A stretch of DNA of 26,331 nucleotides from JBFWUW01 sp050247075 (GTDB taxonomy: Bacteria; Planctomycetota; Planctomycetia; Pirellulales; JBFWUW01): the NCBI GenBank assembly GCA_050247075.1, contig JBFWUW010000087.1, positions 1 to 26,331 of the forward strand, read 5' to 3'. The notes beneath the pieces are model-generated. The model saw only the letters and a list, made by a program, of their open reading frames with translations, was not told where the DNA came from and did not search any database. A program made the position numbers and the translations under genes. Below, one piece after another: positions 1 through 7,635 of this stretch; the first letter of the stretch is position 1, and each line of letters starts with the position of its first letter.

Positions 1-460
1 CCGACTCGCGGCGCCGGGCGCAGGTCTCGCGGGCTGCCAACGACCGCTACTTGGAATCGCTGGCGGCCGTCGAATCGAAGCAACCGCTGGGGAACTGGCC
101 GGCCCGCTGTGCCAATCGACCACCTGGAATGGTCGCCGCGTGCGGGCGTTGAACCCTTTCTCGGCCGACGATGTCGCGTTGCTGGCGGCGGTAAGCCGAG
201 GAGAGTTTGCCATCAACGGCTTTCGCAACCGCGACCTGCGGGCAGTGCTGTTCCCCGACTCCGCTGGCACGCCGGAGGAACAACGACGACAATCGGGCGC
301 AGTCACTCGCCGCTTGCGGCTGCTGCGGGCCCACGGCCTGATTGCCAAAGTCTCGAAGACGCACTGTTACACCATTACTGAAAAAGGCCGCACCGCCATC
401 ACCGCGCTGTTAACCGCCCAACAAGCCAACACCGCAGCCCTCAGCCAAATCGCCGCATAA
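1..460 (+). pseudogene. C-terminal part of a conserved winged-helix-like protein, frameshifted
   Basis: The upstream end lies outside the window. From base 3, frame 3 reads a helical stretch containing RAANDRYLESLAAVE and PLG. From about base 89 the matching continuation is in frame 2: ELAGPLC, then GRRVRALNPF, GEFAINGFRNRDLR, LRLLRAHGLIAKVSKTH and TEKGRTAITALL, with a stop at 458-460. The switch falls in the GGGG run at 89-92, and one extra G would restore a single frame. The C-terminal half (about 60 residues) looks like a winged helix and resembles, from memory, a large family of uncharacterised planctomycete proteins. No function is known to me. Either the gene is decayed or one homopolymer base was miscalled. 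The frame-2 ORF from 140 alone would give 106 residues. Confidence 0.6.
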
Positions 461-463
461 AAT

Positions 464-850
464 TTGCGCAGCGCACAAAGAAATCGAACGTTTGTTTCAC
501 GGATTCCACGGCGCGGCTTAGCCGCAACCAACGAGTCTATTTTGCAAGACCAGGAACCACGGAGCATTCGGGCTGGCCGACAAGAATTGCATCGGAAGAA
601 ATCTCACGCAAAGTCGCAAAGACGCAAAGGGAGTGTTCCCGAGAAGGCTTCCCGTCGCAAATCGAGAGCGTCGTCCTTGTCGAACCTCTTTGCGCCTTTG
701 CGACTTTGCGTGAGTCCCCCCTTTTTGGCTGACGGTTTTCCCCGCACTGCCAAGAATGACGAAAACCTCCGCGAAACGGGCCTCCAAACTTGCGTTGCCT
801 AAACCAACAACTTGCGCGGCGCACAAAGACTTCGAACGTTCGTAATACGG
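464..850. repeat. Pair of 39-bp imperfect direct repeats flanking hairpin copy A
   Basis: Bases 464-502 and 812-850 align without gaps with about 32 of 39 identical. Both start TTGCGC, run through GCGCACAAAG and CGAACGTT, and end ACGG. They bracket the hairpin element at 552-735. They are too long and diverged for a fresh target-site duplication. They could be older flanking repeats or outer parts of a composite element. Confidence 0.6.
552..735. repeat. Dispersed hairpin repeat, copy A (184 bp)
   Basis: A long inverted repeat has its left arm at 603-631, built from units of the CGCAAAG type, and its right arm at 686-714, of the CTTTGCG type. The arms pair almost perfectly. Upstream of the left arm is a conserved leader (ACCACGGAGCATT, GAATTGCATCGGAAGAAAT), and downstream is TTTTTGG followed by GCTGACGG. 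The same 184-bp organisation recurs at 16419-16602, and the arms alone recur at 19898-20034. The apparent ORF here is a by-product of the repeat. Outside the repeats I see no gene between 461 and 967. Confidence 0.85.
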
Positions 851-967
851 ATAGGAATGCGATGGAAACCGTATTCCCTTGGTTGCTTTTGAATTGTCCA
901 GGTATGCATGATTGCAGCGACCGCCGCATGGCGGAGCCAATCGTTTAATGTGCCAATTCTCGCCAAC

Positions 968-995
968 TTGACGCCCCAACTAAATGCTCTAGACT
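968..995 (+). promoter_or_regulatory. Sigma70-type promoter for tRNA-Leu
   Basis: A -35 box TTGACG (968-973) and a -10 box TAGACT (990-995) are separated by 16 bp. The -10 box ends 19 bp before the mature tRNA 5' end, as expected for a dedicated tRNA promoter. Confidence 0.6.
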
Positions 996-1014
996 CTCTT
1001 TACAGCCTGTTCTC

Positions 1015-1098
1015 GCGGGAATGGCGGAATTGGCAGACGCGCCAGCTTGAGGGGCTGGTGGCCGCAAGGTCGTGCAGGTTCAAGTCCTGTTTCCCGCA
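1015..1098 (+). tRNA. tRNA-Leu (anticodon GAG)
   Basis: Class II tRNA of 84 nt. The acceptor stem GCGGGAA (1015-1021) pairs with TTCCCGC (1091-1097), with A1098 as discriminator. The anticodon stem CCAGC/GCTGG encloses the loop TTGAGGG, which places anticodon GAG at 1049-1051 and reads CUC/CUU leucine codons. There is an extended variable arm, and the T-arm carries GTTCAAG. The 3' CCA is not encoded. The gene has its own promoter upstream and a terminator hairpin 13 bp downstream. Confidence 0.95.
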
Positions 1099-1110
1099 TT
1101 GTTCGATCGT

Positions 1111-1151
1111 CAGGACTCGTCGCCAATCTCGGCCGCGAGTCCTGTTTTTTT
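1111..1151 (+). terminator. Rho-independent terminator after tRNA-Leu
   Basis: A perfect 9-bp stem CAGGACTCG (1111-1119) / CGAGTCCTG (1136-1144) is followed by seven T residues (1145-1151). Confidence 0.85.
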
Positions 1152-1172
1152 GGGAAGGCGGAGAGGTTTTTG

Positions 1173-1275
1173 AGTTCTTAGTTTTCAGTTTTTAGTCGAA
1201 TTCTCGATCCCGACCGCGGATTGCCTAGAGCCAATCCGCTGCGTGCTTTCATCTGAACACTGAAAACTAAGAACT
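1173..1275. repeat. AT-rich inverted repeat
   Basis: The 17-base arm at 1173-1189 (AGTTCTTAGTTTTCAGT) is the exact reverse complement of 1259-1275. The loop is about 70 bp. The right arm is followed by a CCTTCCGCC-type low-complexity stretch that runs up to the methyltransferase N-terminus, so repeat DNA directly abuts that coding region. Confidence 0.7.
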
Positions 1276-1368
1276 GAAACTGAAAACTCTCGTCCTTCCG
1301 CCTTCATCCTTTGCCCTTCCGCCTTTCCCATTTCCGTTCACGACCATAACCGCCGTGCTTGGGACGCC

Positions 1369-2124
1369 TTGGTTCGCCAGGGGCAGGGGTTTACTCGGCC
1401 TGCTAAGGACGAGGACTTTCGTGATCCGGTTGTGCGCCTGGGGTCGAACGAGTGGTTGGGGGATGTCCGCGGACGCCGCGTGTTGTGCCTGGCGGCGGGC
1501 GGTGGGAAGCAAAGCGTGCTGTTTGCCGCCGCCGGGGCCGTGGTGACAGTGGTCGATATCAGCCCCGAGATGCTGGCTCTCGACCGGCAAGTGGCCGCCG
1601 AACGCGGGCTGAACATCCGCGTGGTCGAGGCCTCGATGGACGACCTTTCGGCCTTGGCCACGGCTAGCTTCGACATCGTCAGCCAGCCGGTAAGCACCTG
1701 CTATGTGCCGGACGTGCGGCCCGTCTTTAGGGAAGTGGCCCGCCTGCTGGGGGCGGGGGGGCTGTACGTCAGCCAGCACAAGCAGCCGGCCAGTTTGCAG
1801 GCCGATATTCGCCCCTCCGCCCGCGGCTATGAACTGACGGAGCCCTACTACCGCGGCGGCCCGCTGCCGCCGGTGGTGGGCAGCCCGCACCGCGAAGTGG
1901 GGACGCTGGAGTTTTTGCACCGCTGGGAAGAGATCATCGGCGAGATGTGCCGGGCCGGCTTTGCCATCGAAGACCTGATCGAACCGCTGCACGCCGACGA
2001 AAAGTCGGAGCCTGGCTCTTTCAAGCACCGCGGGCGCTACGTTGCCCCTTACGTGCGGATCAAAGCCCGACGGACGGGAGTGCCAGCTCTTGGCGAGTCG
2101 GCCGCCAGGATTTGGACGCCGTAG
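1369..2124 (+). CDS. Class I SAM-dependent methyltransferase
   Basis: The 251-residue protein has a Rossmann-type methyltransferase core: motif I VLCLAAGGGKQSVLFA (about residues 38-53), then VTVVDISPEMLALD, an acidic MDDLS segment and FDIV. The C-terminal half (SQHKQP, LEFLHRWEEIIGEM, VAPYVRIKA) is well conserved, as I recall it, in an uncharacterised planctomycete family. The substrate is unknown. The start is uncertain. TTG 1369 is the first standard start codon, but family-like residues (HNRRAWDAL) continue in frame upstream to an ATT at 1330. The sequence before that is pyrimidine-rich repeat with no ribosome binding site. The original start was probably near 1330 and may have been altered by repeat DNA. 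A long antisense ORF here is a high-GC shadow. Confidence 0.85.
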   Translation: MVRQGQGFTRPAKDEDFRDPVVRLGSNEWLGDVRGRRVLCLAAGGGKQSVLFAAAGAVVTVVDISPEMLALDRQVAAERGLNIRVVEASMDDLSALATASFDIVSQPVSTCYVPDVRPVFREVARLLGAGGLYVSQHKQPASLQADIRPSARGYELTEPYYRGGPLPPVVGSPHREVGTLEFLHRWEEIIGEMCRAGFAIEDLIEPLHADEKSEPGSFKHRGRYVAPYVRIKARRTGVPALGESAARIWTP

Positions 2125-2130
2125 CGAAAA

Positions 2131-2175
2131 AGCTGTCAGCGGAGAAGCTATCAGCCGTCAGCAGAGAAGCTATCA
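2131..2175. repeat. Short AGCGGAGAAGC-type repeat
   Basis: Imperfect tandem units of the type GTCAGCGGAGAAGCTATCAG lie between the methyltransferase stop and the end of the next gene. Related units occur at 4165-4196 (opposite orientation) and 14461-14500. Confidence 0.6.
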
Positions 2176-2194
2176 CTCGGCTGCTCCCCAGGGG

Positions 2195-3031
2195 CTACGA
2201 CATAGGTTCATCGAACGGTCCCGGAACCGCGGCGGGTAGGGGGGCTGGTGCGATCCGAAAGCGCGGCCCGCGGACTAGCCGCAGGCCGGTGGCGCGCAAT
2301 ACATACAGGGAAATCGCTAGTACCACGCCTTGGATGACAACGATGGACCCCAAGAAGCTGTCCCCACCGTCAAACAGGAACCATAGCGAAGCGGTCGCCA
2401 GTCCGGTGAATAAGACAAACGCGGCCAGGCGGGTCAAAAACGGGCCTTGACCCAGTCCGAACCAGGCCGCGGCCAACCCCGTCACGGCGAAGGCCCCAGC
2501 ATGCATCGGTGCTTCCCGCAACATGCTTACATCAAAGCGTCGACCGGTATAGAAGCCCGCCGCGCGAATAATGCCCAATAGCACTCCGATCACGGCCACG
2601 GCCAGCAACAGATGCCACAGCGAAAACTGCACGGGCTGGGCGGATTGTTCCGAATCTTCGCCCCCCTGATTGGGCGCGGGACAGTTGATATCATCCAGGC
2701 GAATACCCGCCGCCAATCGCACGATGAGCAAGGGCCCAGCCACAATGGCCATTTGCAACGACAACAGCACAAGCCAAAACCAGATATTGGCGTGAAATTG
2801 GTCGAGAATCAACGGTGTCACGGCCAATCCCGCTACTCCGGCCAAGAGCCGAATGAATACCGATGCGCTGCCCAGCAAGCACCAAATGGTCAACATGCTG
2901 AATTGGCCAAAGATCAAGGCGTAGAAAATGATGCGGGGGCCTGACGATTCGGGGATGAATGTCTGTGAAACACAATCCGCTAAGGACAGAGCCACCAGGA
3001 GCAGCGTTATTAACAAGGCACATTGTTGCAT
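2195..3031 (-). CDS. Polytopic membrane protein of unknown function (tandem paralogue 1)
   Basis: The protein has 278 residues from the ATG at 3031. It has about eight hydrophobic segments: an N-terminal ALLITLLLVAL helix, IFYALIFGQFSMLTIW, and later helices including FSLWHLLLAVAVIGVLLGII and GVVLAISLYVLRA. A hydrophilic, Gln/Glu/Ser-rich loop separates the two halves. The QFSLWHL segment resembles the QFSLRTLLL motif of many uncharacterised planctomycete membrane proteins. The start was chosen because MQQ..LLITLLLVAL is shared with the neighbouring paralogue, while sequence upstream of it is not. The tail is basic and proline-rich (RGPRFRIAPAPLPAAVPGP). It lies 144 bp downstream of its paralogue. 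The function is unknown. Confidence 0.8.
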   Translation of the reverse strand: MQQCALLITLLLVALSLADCVSQTFIPESSGPRIIFYALIFGQFSMLTIWCLLGSASVFIRLLAGVAGLAVTPLILDQFHANIWFWLVLLSLQMAIVAGPLLIVRLAAGIRLDDINCPAPNQGGEDSEQSAQPVQFSLWHLLLAVAVIGVLLGIIRAAGFYTGRRFDVSMLREAPMHAGAFAVTGLAAAWFGLGQGPFLTRLAAFVLFTGLATASLWFLFDGGDSFLGSIVVIQGVVLAISLYVLRATGLRLVRGPRFRIAPAPLPAAVPGPFDEPMS

Positions 3032-3175
3032 TGCCCCATTCTGACCGCTCCCGCGCCCTCGGCCAAGTTGCAATCCTCGCAGTACCCAATTCAAGCCAGC
3101 ATGGTGGGAGCCGTGCGGCTACGACGGGCCAAGTGGTCGAGTAAGCGAAGCGATCGCTCGGCTGCTCCCCAGGGG

Positions 3176-4021
3176 CTACGACATGGTTTCATCGAACGGT
3201 CCCGGAACCGCGGCGGGTAGGGGGGCTGGTGCGATCCGAAAGCGCGGCCCGCGGACTAGCCGCAGGCCGGTCGCGCGCAATACATACAGGGAAATCGCGA
3301 GCACGACCCCCTGTATGGCAACGATCATTCCCAAGATGCTGTCCCCCCCCGCGAAAAGGAACCATAGCGAAGCCGCCGTCAGTCCGGTAATCAGGACAAA
3401 CGCGGCCAGGCGTGCCAAGAGCGGGCCTTGTCCCAGTCCGAACCAGGCCGCCGCCAACCCCGTCACGGCGAAGGCCCCGGCGATCATCGGTACTTCCCAC
3501 AACATCCTCGAATCAAAGCCTCGTCCGGCATAAAAGCCCGCCGCGCGAACAATGCCCATTAGCACGCCAATCACGGTCACGGCCAACATCAGATGCCAGA
3601 GCGAGAACTGCACGGGCTGGGCGGATTGTTCCGAATTCTCGCCCCCCTGGGTGGACGAGGGACGGTTGATGTCATCCAGGCGAATGCCCGCCGCTAATCG
3701 CACGATGGGCAAGGGAACACCTAAAATGGCCATTTGCATCGACAACAACACGAGCCACAACCAGCCATTGGCATGCAATCGGTCGAGAACCAAAGGAGTC
3801 GTGGCCAATCCCGCTATGCCAGACAAGAACCGAATGAATGACGATGCGCTGCCCAGCAAGCACCAAATGGTCAACATGCTGAATTGGCCGAAGATCAAGG
3901 CGTAGAAAAGGATGCTAGGCAAATCGGGGCCTGGCGAGATGCTGGCGAATGCCAGCGAAAGCAGGTCCACTACGGCCAGGGCCACCAGGAGCAGCGTTAT
4001 TAAGAAGGCACGTTGTTGCAT
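3176..4021 (-). CDS. Polytopic membrane protein of unknown function (tandem paralogue 2)
   Basis: This 281-residue paralogue of the next gene downstream shares the start MQQ..LITLLLVAL, the segments YALIFGQFSMLTIWCLLGSAS and QFSLWHLMLAV, and a nearly identical C-terminus ending PGPFDETMS. Differences cluster in the second N-terminal loop and the cytoplasmic-looking linker. The 5' extension upstream of 4021 was not taken as coding, because it has no counterpart in the paralogue and includes repeat sequence. Both copies are intact, so both may be functional. The gene is divergent from aroE, with about 270 bp between the starts. No enzymatic motif was seen. Confidence 0.8.
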   Translation of the reverse strand: MQQRAFLITLLLVALAVVDLLSLAFASISPGPDLPSILFYALIFGQFSMLTIWCLLGSASSFIRFLSGIAGLATTPLVLDRLHANGWLWLVLLSMQMAILGVPLPIVRLAAGIRLDDINRPSSTQGGENSEQSAQPVQFSLWHLMLAVTVIGVLMGIVRAAGFYAGRGFDSRMLWEVPMIAGAFAVTGLAAAWFGLGQGPLLARLAAFVLITGLTAASLWFLFAGGDSILGMIVAIQGVVLAISLYVLRATGLRLVRGPRFRIAPAPLPAAVPGPFDETMS

Positions 4022-4164
4022 TTCCCCATTCTGCCTACTGCCGCGACCAAGGCCAAGCGGCAATGGTGAAAGGCGAAAGGATGAGGTAAGAGGTATGACG
4101 GATGGAACATCGGCCTCGCTCCTGACTTTGCCGTCCGCTGTAGTTGCCACGGCCAATGGGTTCA

Positions 4165-4196
4165 AGCTGACGGCTGACAGCTTCTCCGCTGATGGC
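4165..4196. repeat. Short AGCGGAGAAGC-type repeat (inverted copy)
   Basis: This contains GACAGCTTCTCCGCTGATGG, the reverse complement of the repeat seen at 2131-2175 and 14461-14500. It lies in the spacer before aroE, which argues against the longer aroE ORF being translated through it. Confidence 0.55.
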
Positions 4197-4295
4197 TTGT
4201 CCGCTGCGCTGCCAGCCGTTGCATTCCCCCGCCGCTCGGAACAAGATAGGGCTTCGAAAGATTCCCGGAATGCCTTTTCGCGGCGGAGCTTTGTG

Positions 4296-5144
4296 GTGAA
4301 TCACCACGACTTGCAGCAGATCGTGAGTTGCTTTGGCCAACCCGTGGCCGGCAACCCCACGCAATATATGATGGAACGCGCCTTTGCCGCCCTGGGTTTG
4401 CATTGGCGTTATCTGACGCTGGAGGTCGCGCCCGACGGACTGGCCGACGCCGTCCGCGGCATGAAGGCGATGGGCTTTCGCGGCGGCAACATCACCAAGC
4501 CACACAAGGTTGAGGTGCTTAAGTATCTCGACCGGACCACCCAGGCCGCCGGGCTGATGGGGGCCGTCAATTGCATCAACCGCGAAGGGCAAGAGTTGGT
4601 CGGCGACAACACCGACGGCAAGGGCTTTGTGCAGTCCCTGCGCGGCGTGGCCGATCCGGCCGGCAAGAAGATTGTGATCTTGGGGGCTGGCGGCGCCGCC
4701 CGGGCCATTGGCGTGGAACTCGGCCTGTCGGGCGTGGCGGAGATAACCATCGTCAATCGCACGGCTGACCGAGGCCAAGAGCTATCCCAATTGCTGGCCG
4801 AACAGGTCAAGATTGCCTCGACGTTTCAGCTTTGGGAAGGGGACTACGAGATTCCGGCCGAAACGGACGTGCTCATCAACGCCACTTCAATTGGCCTGTT
4901 CGATCCCGACGCGCAAATACCCCTGAACGAAGAGACGCTAACCGCCGGCATGGTGGTGGCCGATGTGGTCTTTAACCCGCCCGACACCCGGCTGCTGGCG
5001 GCCGCCCGCCGCCGTGGCTGTACGCCGCTGGATGGGCTGGGGATGCTGGTCAATCAGGCCGTCATTGGCTTCAAGATTTGGACCGGCGTGGAACCCGACG
5101 CGGCGGTGATGCGGGACGCGTTGGAAGAGTTCTTGGGAATTTAA
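4296..5144 (+). CDS. aroE: Shikimate dehydrogenase (NADP+)
   Basis: This enzyme reduces 3-dehydroshikimate to shikimate in aromatic amino acid synthesis. The predicted 282 residues match the family length. The catalytic lysine is in NITKPHK (K71), followed by AVN (N92) and DNTDGKGF with catalytic D107. The NADP-binding loop is GAGGAARA (130-137) and is followed by NRT (154-156). The C-terminus has DGLGMLVNQA. The start is inferred to be GTG 4296 (or GTG 4293), with GGCGGAG at 4282-4288. The frame is open further upstream to an ATG at 4095, but that stretch contains repeat DNA. One oddity is that the usual N-terminal SxS shikimate-binding motif reads NPT (20-22). The stop lies 13 bp before the DUF1080 gene. 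Confidence 0.92.
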   Translation: MNHHDLQQIVSCFGQPVAGNPTQYMMERAFAALGLHWRYLTLEVAPDGLADAVRGMKAMGFRGGNITKPHKVEVLKYLDRTTQAAGLMGAVNCINREGQELVGDNTDGKGFVQSLRGVADPAGKKIVILGAGGAARAIGVELGLSGVAEITIVNRTADRGQELSQLLAEQVKIASTFQLWEGDYEIPAETDVLINATSIGLFDPDAQIPLNEETLTAGMVVADVVFNPPDTRLLAAARRRGCTPLDGLGMLVNQAVIGFKIWTGVEPDAAVMRDALEEFLGI

Positions 5145-5157
5145 CCGAGGTACATTC

Positions 5158-7629
5158 ATGCCGCGACGACGCTTTTCCTGCCTGCGCAATCTGGCGCTAA
5201 TGGCCGTCTTAGTCTTGGCAGCCGGCAAGTTCGCCCTGGCGGAAGGGCCGGAGGAATACGTCCATTGGGACTTATTAGGTCCGCGCAGCGAGTCGCTTCT
5301 CACACTGGTCCCGCAGATAGGCTGGCAAACCAACGACCATGAGATCGTGGCCGGTAAAGGTGCCAAGAATTTAATCGGCCCGTGGTACGGCGTGGATTTC
5401 GAAGTGCGAATCGCCTGGATGGAACCAGCGGGAAGCGACGGCTTCGATTTGAGCCTGATCCGCCCCGTCATGGAGGAGCACGACTTTGAGCAGGGCTCGT
5501 TTCTGTTTCGCTTCCATGAAGGCCAACCGGTGGCCAGGGAGGGGCGCGACCGCCAGGTTTCCACGGGTGCCATTGCCGACACCGGTCAGAATCATGTCGC
5601 CATTATCCGGCGGCACGGCAAGCAGGTACAGATTACCGTGGATGGCAGCATGTTGCTGGCGCTAGAACTGTGGGGGAGCGGACCCGCGAACTTCGTCATC
5701 TCGCCGCGCGGCGGGCTGGTACTCTCGGAATTGGTCTGGTCGGAGCCTCGCGGCGAACCGCTGTTGAAGGGGGACACGTTGGAAGGCTGGTGGACACCCG
5801 GCAACAAGGATTGCTGGAAGGTCGAACAAGGCGAGCTGATTTGCCTCAACAAGGATGGCAACTATCTGCGGTCGGAACGGGAATATCGGGACTTTGTGTT
5901 GTCGCTGGAGTACAAGATCAACAAGAAAGGCAACTCGGGCATTGGCATTCGCACGCCGCGCAACGGCTGGCCGTCTGGCGATGGCATGGAGTTGCAGATC
6001 GAAGACGAACCGGCTGGCACGCCGCTCACCCGTTCCTCCACGATGGGCATTTACGGCAATCTGGAACCGTTGGCCCGCGCCGACCGGTCGGAGGAGTGGA
6101 ACCAGGTCCAGATTCGCGCGGTTGGCCCGGAGATAACCGCGTTCGTCAATGGCGTACTGGTGCAACATGCCGATCTGCGGCTGCTGCCCGAGCTGTACCG
6201 GCGGCAGCCGGCCGGTTGGATTGGATTTCAAGACCACGGAGCGCCGGTGCGCTTTCGCAATATTTATCTGCATGAGGCTTACGCCCCTAAATCCGACAAA
6301 CAGCCGGGTAACGAGCGGCCGTCAGTCCAGGCGCAACGCCCGATTACCTGGTTCGCGCTCAACCGGTTGCTGAATCCGCAGAACAATTTGTTCGTGGATC
6401 GCTTTACCAGCCATGCGGTTTCGGCCCGCGTGCAGGGAGCAGAATCGACTTTGCTGGCCGATCTTCAAGGGCCGGGAATGCTGGTGCGACTGGCCAGGAC
6501 GAGCGAACGGGGACGGTTGGAGTTTTATTTTGACGGCGAGGAAAAGCCGCGATTGGAATGCGCGCCGGCCGAGTTGATGGATCGGGTAGTGTCGATCGGC
6601 GAGGATCGTGTTCCCACATGTATGTTGCTCCCTTTTGCCAAGAACTTGCGGGTGGTCCTTCACGGCGGCGAACCGGCCGACTACCGGCTGGACTACCTGG
6701 CGTTCGACCTGACGGCGACCAAGCCGGACAACTGGATTCCCTCGGATGAGTGGCCGGGGCTGGCCTCTTATGGCGACGGCCAGCCGCTGGTGCCGCGGGG
6801 AATGTTGCCCGCCCTGTCCTATCGCCGCCAGCAATTGGGCTGGGGGACGCATCGCGAACACGATCCTTTGCCCCGCGTGCGTGGTAACGGCAGCCCACTC
6901 GCCGCCGGTCAGAGAGCAACGCTGGTGGAACTCGACCAGTCGGGCGTGGTCGAATGGTTCAAGCTGCATGCGGACAAGTCCGTGCTGGCCAACGACGATC
7001 TGTGGCTGGAGATGACGTTCGACGGCGCGGAGCCACCGGCCGTATCGGCTCCAGCGAGGTACATTTTCGCCGGTTTGCAAAACGCCGAGAACGCGCAAAA
7101 CTTCGTCTGGACCTATCGGGATGGCTTCACTTGCTTCCTGCCGCTTCCGTTTGCCAACGGCCTGAGGATTGAAGCGGTCAACCGCGGTCAGCAACCGATA
7201 GCCGAACTGTCGATGACCGTTTCGGTCGATCGCCGGGCGGACCAGCCCGAGAGCATTCCCCCGTTCCGTTTGCATGGACTTTTTCAACCGCAAGCCACGG
7301 CCAGCCAGGCCGCCTTGCTAAGCCAGGCTGGACACGGCCAGTGGATCGGCTTTATCCAAGCTACGCCACGGGACGGTTCGACCGGCATTGCCTTGCTATC
7401 GGTCGATGGCGGCGAGCAACCAGGTTGGGCCAGTGATAGTCTGGATTTGTTCTTCGGCAGCAATGGCCAGCAGGCCGACCTACGGCAAGTGTTGTGCGGT
7501 CACCGCGGCGGGCTGGCCTGGAGTTGGCTGCACCTGGCCCCGGTTTGGTTCGAGAAGTCGATTGAGATGCAAGCCCGCGAGGGGGATGTGGTGGGAGACC
7601 GGTTGGCTTTGTTCTATCTGCACAAGTGA
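5158..7629 (+). CDS. Exported DUF1080 (3-keto-disaccharide hydrolase-like) multidomain protein
   Basis: The 823-residue protein begins with a Sec-type signal peptide (MPRRRFSC..., hydrophobic to about residue 27, ALA before the mature start). Residues about 50-195 form a first LamG/DUF1080-like sandwich. Residues about 200-375 are a clear DUF1080 domain (LLKGDTLEGWW, NSGIGIRTP, EEWNQVQIRAVG, GWIGFQDHG, VRFRNIYL). Residues about 390-700 resemble the DUF2961/GH172 beta-sandwich (LQGPGMLVRL, LEFYFDGEEKPR, LPFANGLRIEA). DUF1080 proteins bind or cleave carbohydrates, and some hydrolyse 3-keto-glycosides. The substrate here is unknown. The start has GAGG a few bases upstream. It sits in an apparent operon, 13 bp after aroE and 6 bp before an enolase-superfamily gene. 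Confidence 0.85.
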   Translation: MPRRRFSCLRNLALMAVLVLAAGKFALAEGPEEYVHWDLLGPRSESLLTLVPQIGWQTNDHEIVAGKGAKNLIGPWYGVDFEVRIAWMEPAGSDGFDLSLIRPVMEEHDFEQGSFLFRFHEGQPVAREGRDRQVSTGAIADTGQNHVAIIRRHGKQVQITVDGSMLLALELWGSGPANFVISPRGGLVLSELVWSEPRGEPLLKGDTLEGWWTPGNKDCWKVEQGELICLNKDGNYLRSEREYRDFVLSLEYKINKKGNSGIGIRTPRNGWPSGDGMELQIEDEPAGTPLTRSSTMGIYGNLEPLARADRSEEWNQVQIRAVGPEITAFVNGVLVQHADLRLLPELYRRQPAGWIGFQDHGAPVRFRNIYLHEAYAPKSDKQPGNERPSVQAQRPITWFALNRLLNPQNNLFVDRFTSHAVSARVQGAESTLLADLQGPGMLVRLARTSERGRLEFYFDGEEKPRLECAPAELMDRVVSIGEDRVPTCMLLPFAKNLRVVLHGGEPADYRLDYLAFDLTATKPDNWIPSDEWPGLASYGDGQPLVPRGMLPALSYRRQQLGWGTHREHDPLPRVRGNGSPLAAGQRATLVELDQSGVVEWFKLHADKSVLANDDLWLEMTFDGAEPPAVSAPARYIFAGLQNAENAQNFVWTYRDGFTCFLPLPFANGLRIEAVNRGQQPIAELSMTVSVDRRADQPESIPPFRLHGLFQPQATASQAALLSQAGHGQWIGFIQATPRDGSTGIALLSVDGGEQPGWASDSLDLFFGSNGQQADLRQVLCGHRGGLAWSWLHLAPVWFEKSIEMQAREGDVVGDRLALFYLHK

Positions 7630-7635
7630 GCCGCG

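Larger units (their letters stand above)
2163..4021 (-). repeat. Tandem duplication of a membrane-protein gene and its 3' flank
   Basis: The segment from about 2163 to 3031 is repeated at about 3145 to 4021. The copies share the downstream flank (CTCGGCTGCTCCCCAGGGGC), the 3' coding region and most of the gene body. The period is just under 1 kb. The 3' ends are much more alike than the 5' ends, consistent with duplication followed by divergence or partial gene conversion. Confidence 0.85.

Noticed and set aside
603..714. CGCAAAG/CTTTGCG units considered as a CRISPR array
   Set aside because: Units are contiguous with no spacers and form one inverted repeat. No cas genes are in the window.
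464..802. Apparent conserved protein shared with an ORF at 16385-16747 (EPRSI..GR.ELHRKKSHAK)
   Set aside because: The shared peptide is a translation of the dispersed hairpin repeat. The arms read as a basic repeat in several frames and there is no ribosome binding site.
1267..2028. 253-residue minus-strand ORF opposite the methyltransferase
   Set aside because: The plus strand encodes clear methyltransferase motifs. The antisense ORF has no domain and reflects high-GC codon bias.
3032..3060. TTGGCC-17 bp-CAGAAT upstream of both membrane-protein paralogues, considered as a promoter
   Set aside because: The -10-like box is only a few bases before the ATG, and its conservation is explained by the duplication.
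2195..4021. The duplicated segment considered as an insertion sequence or transposon
   Set aside because: It encodes membrane proteins with no transposase, and no terminal inverted repeats bound the copies.
3912..4292. N-terminal extension of aroE to give a 410-residue protein
   Set aside because: The extension overlaps the divergent membrane-protein gene and a known short repeat, and it exceeds the family's usual length.
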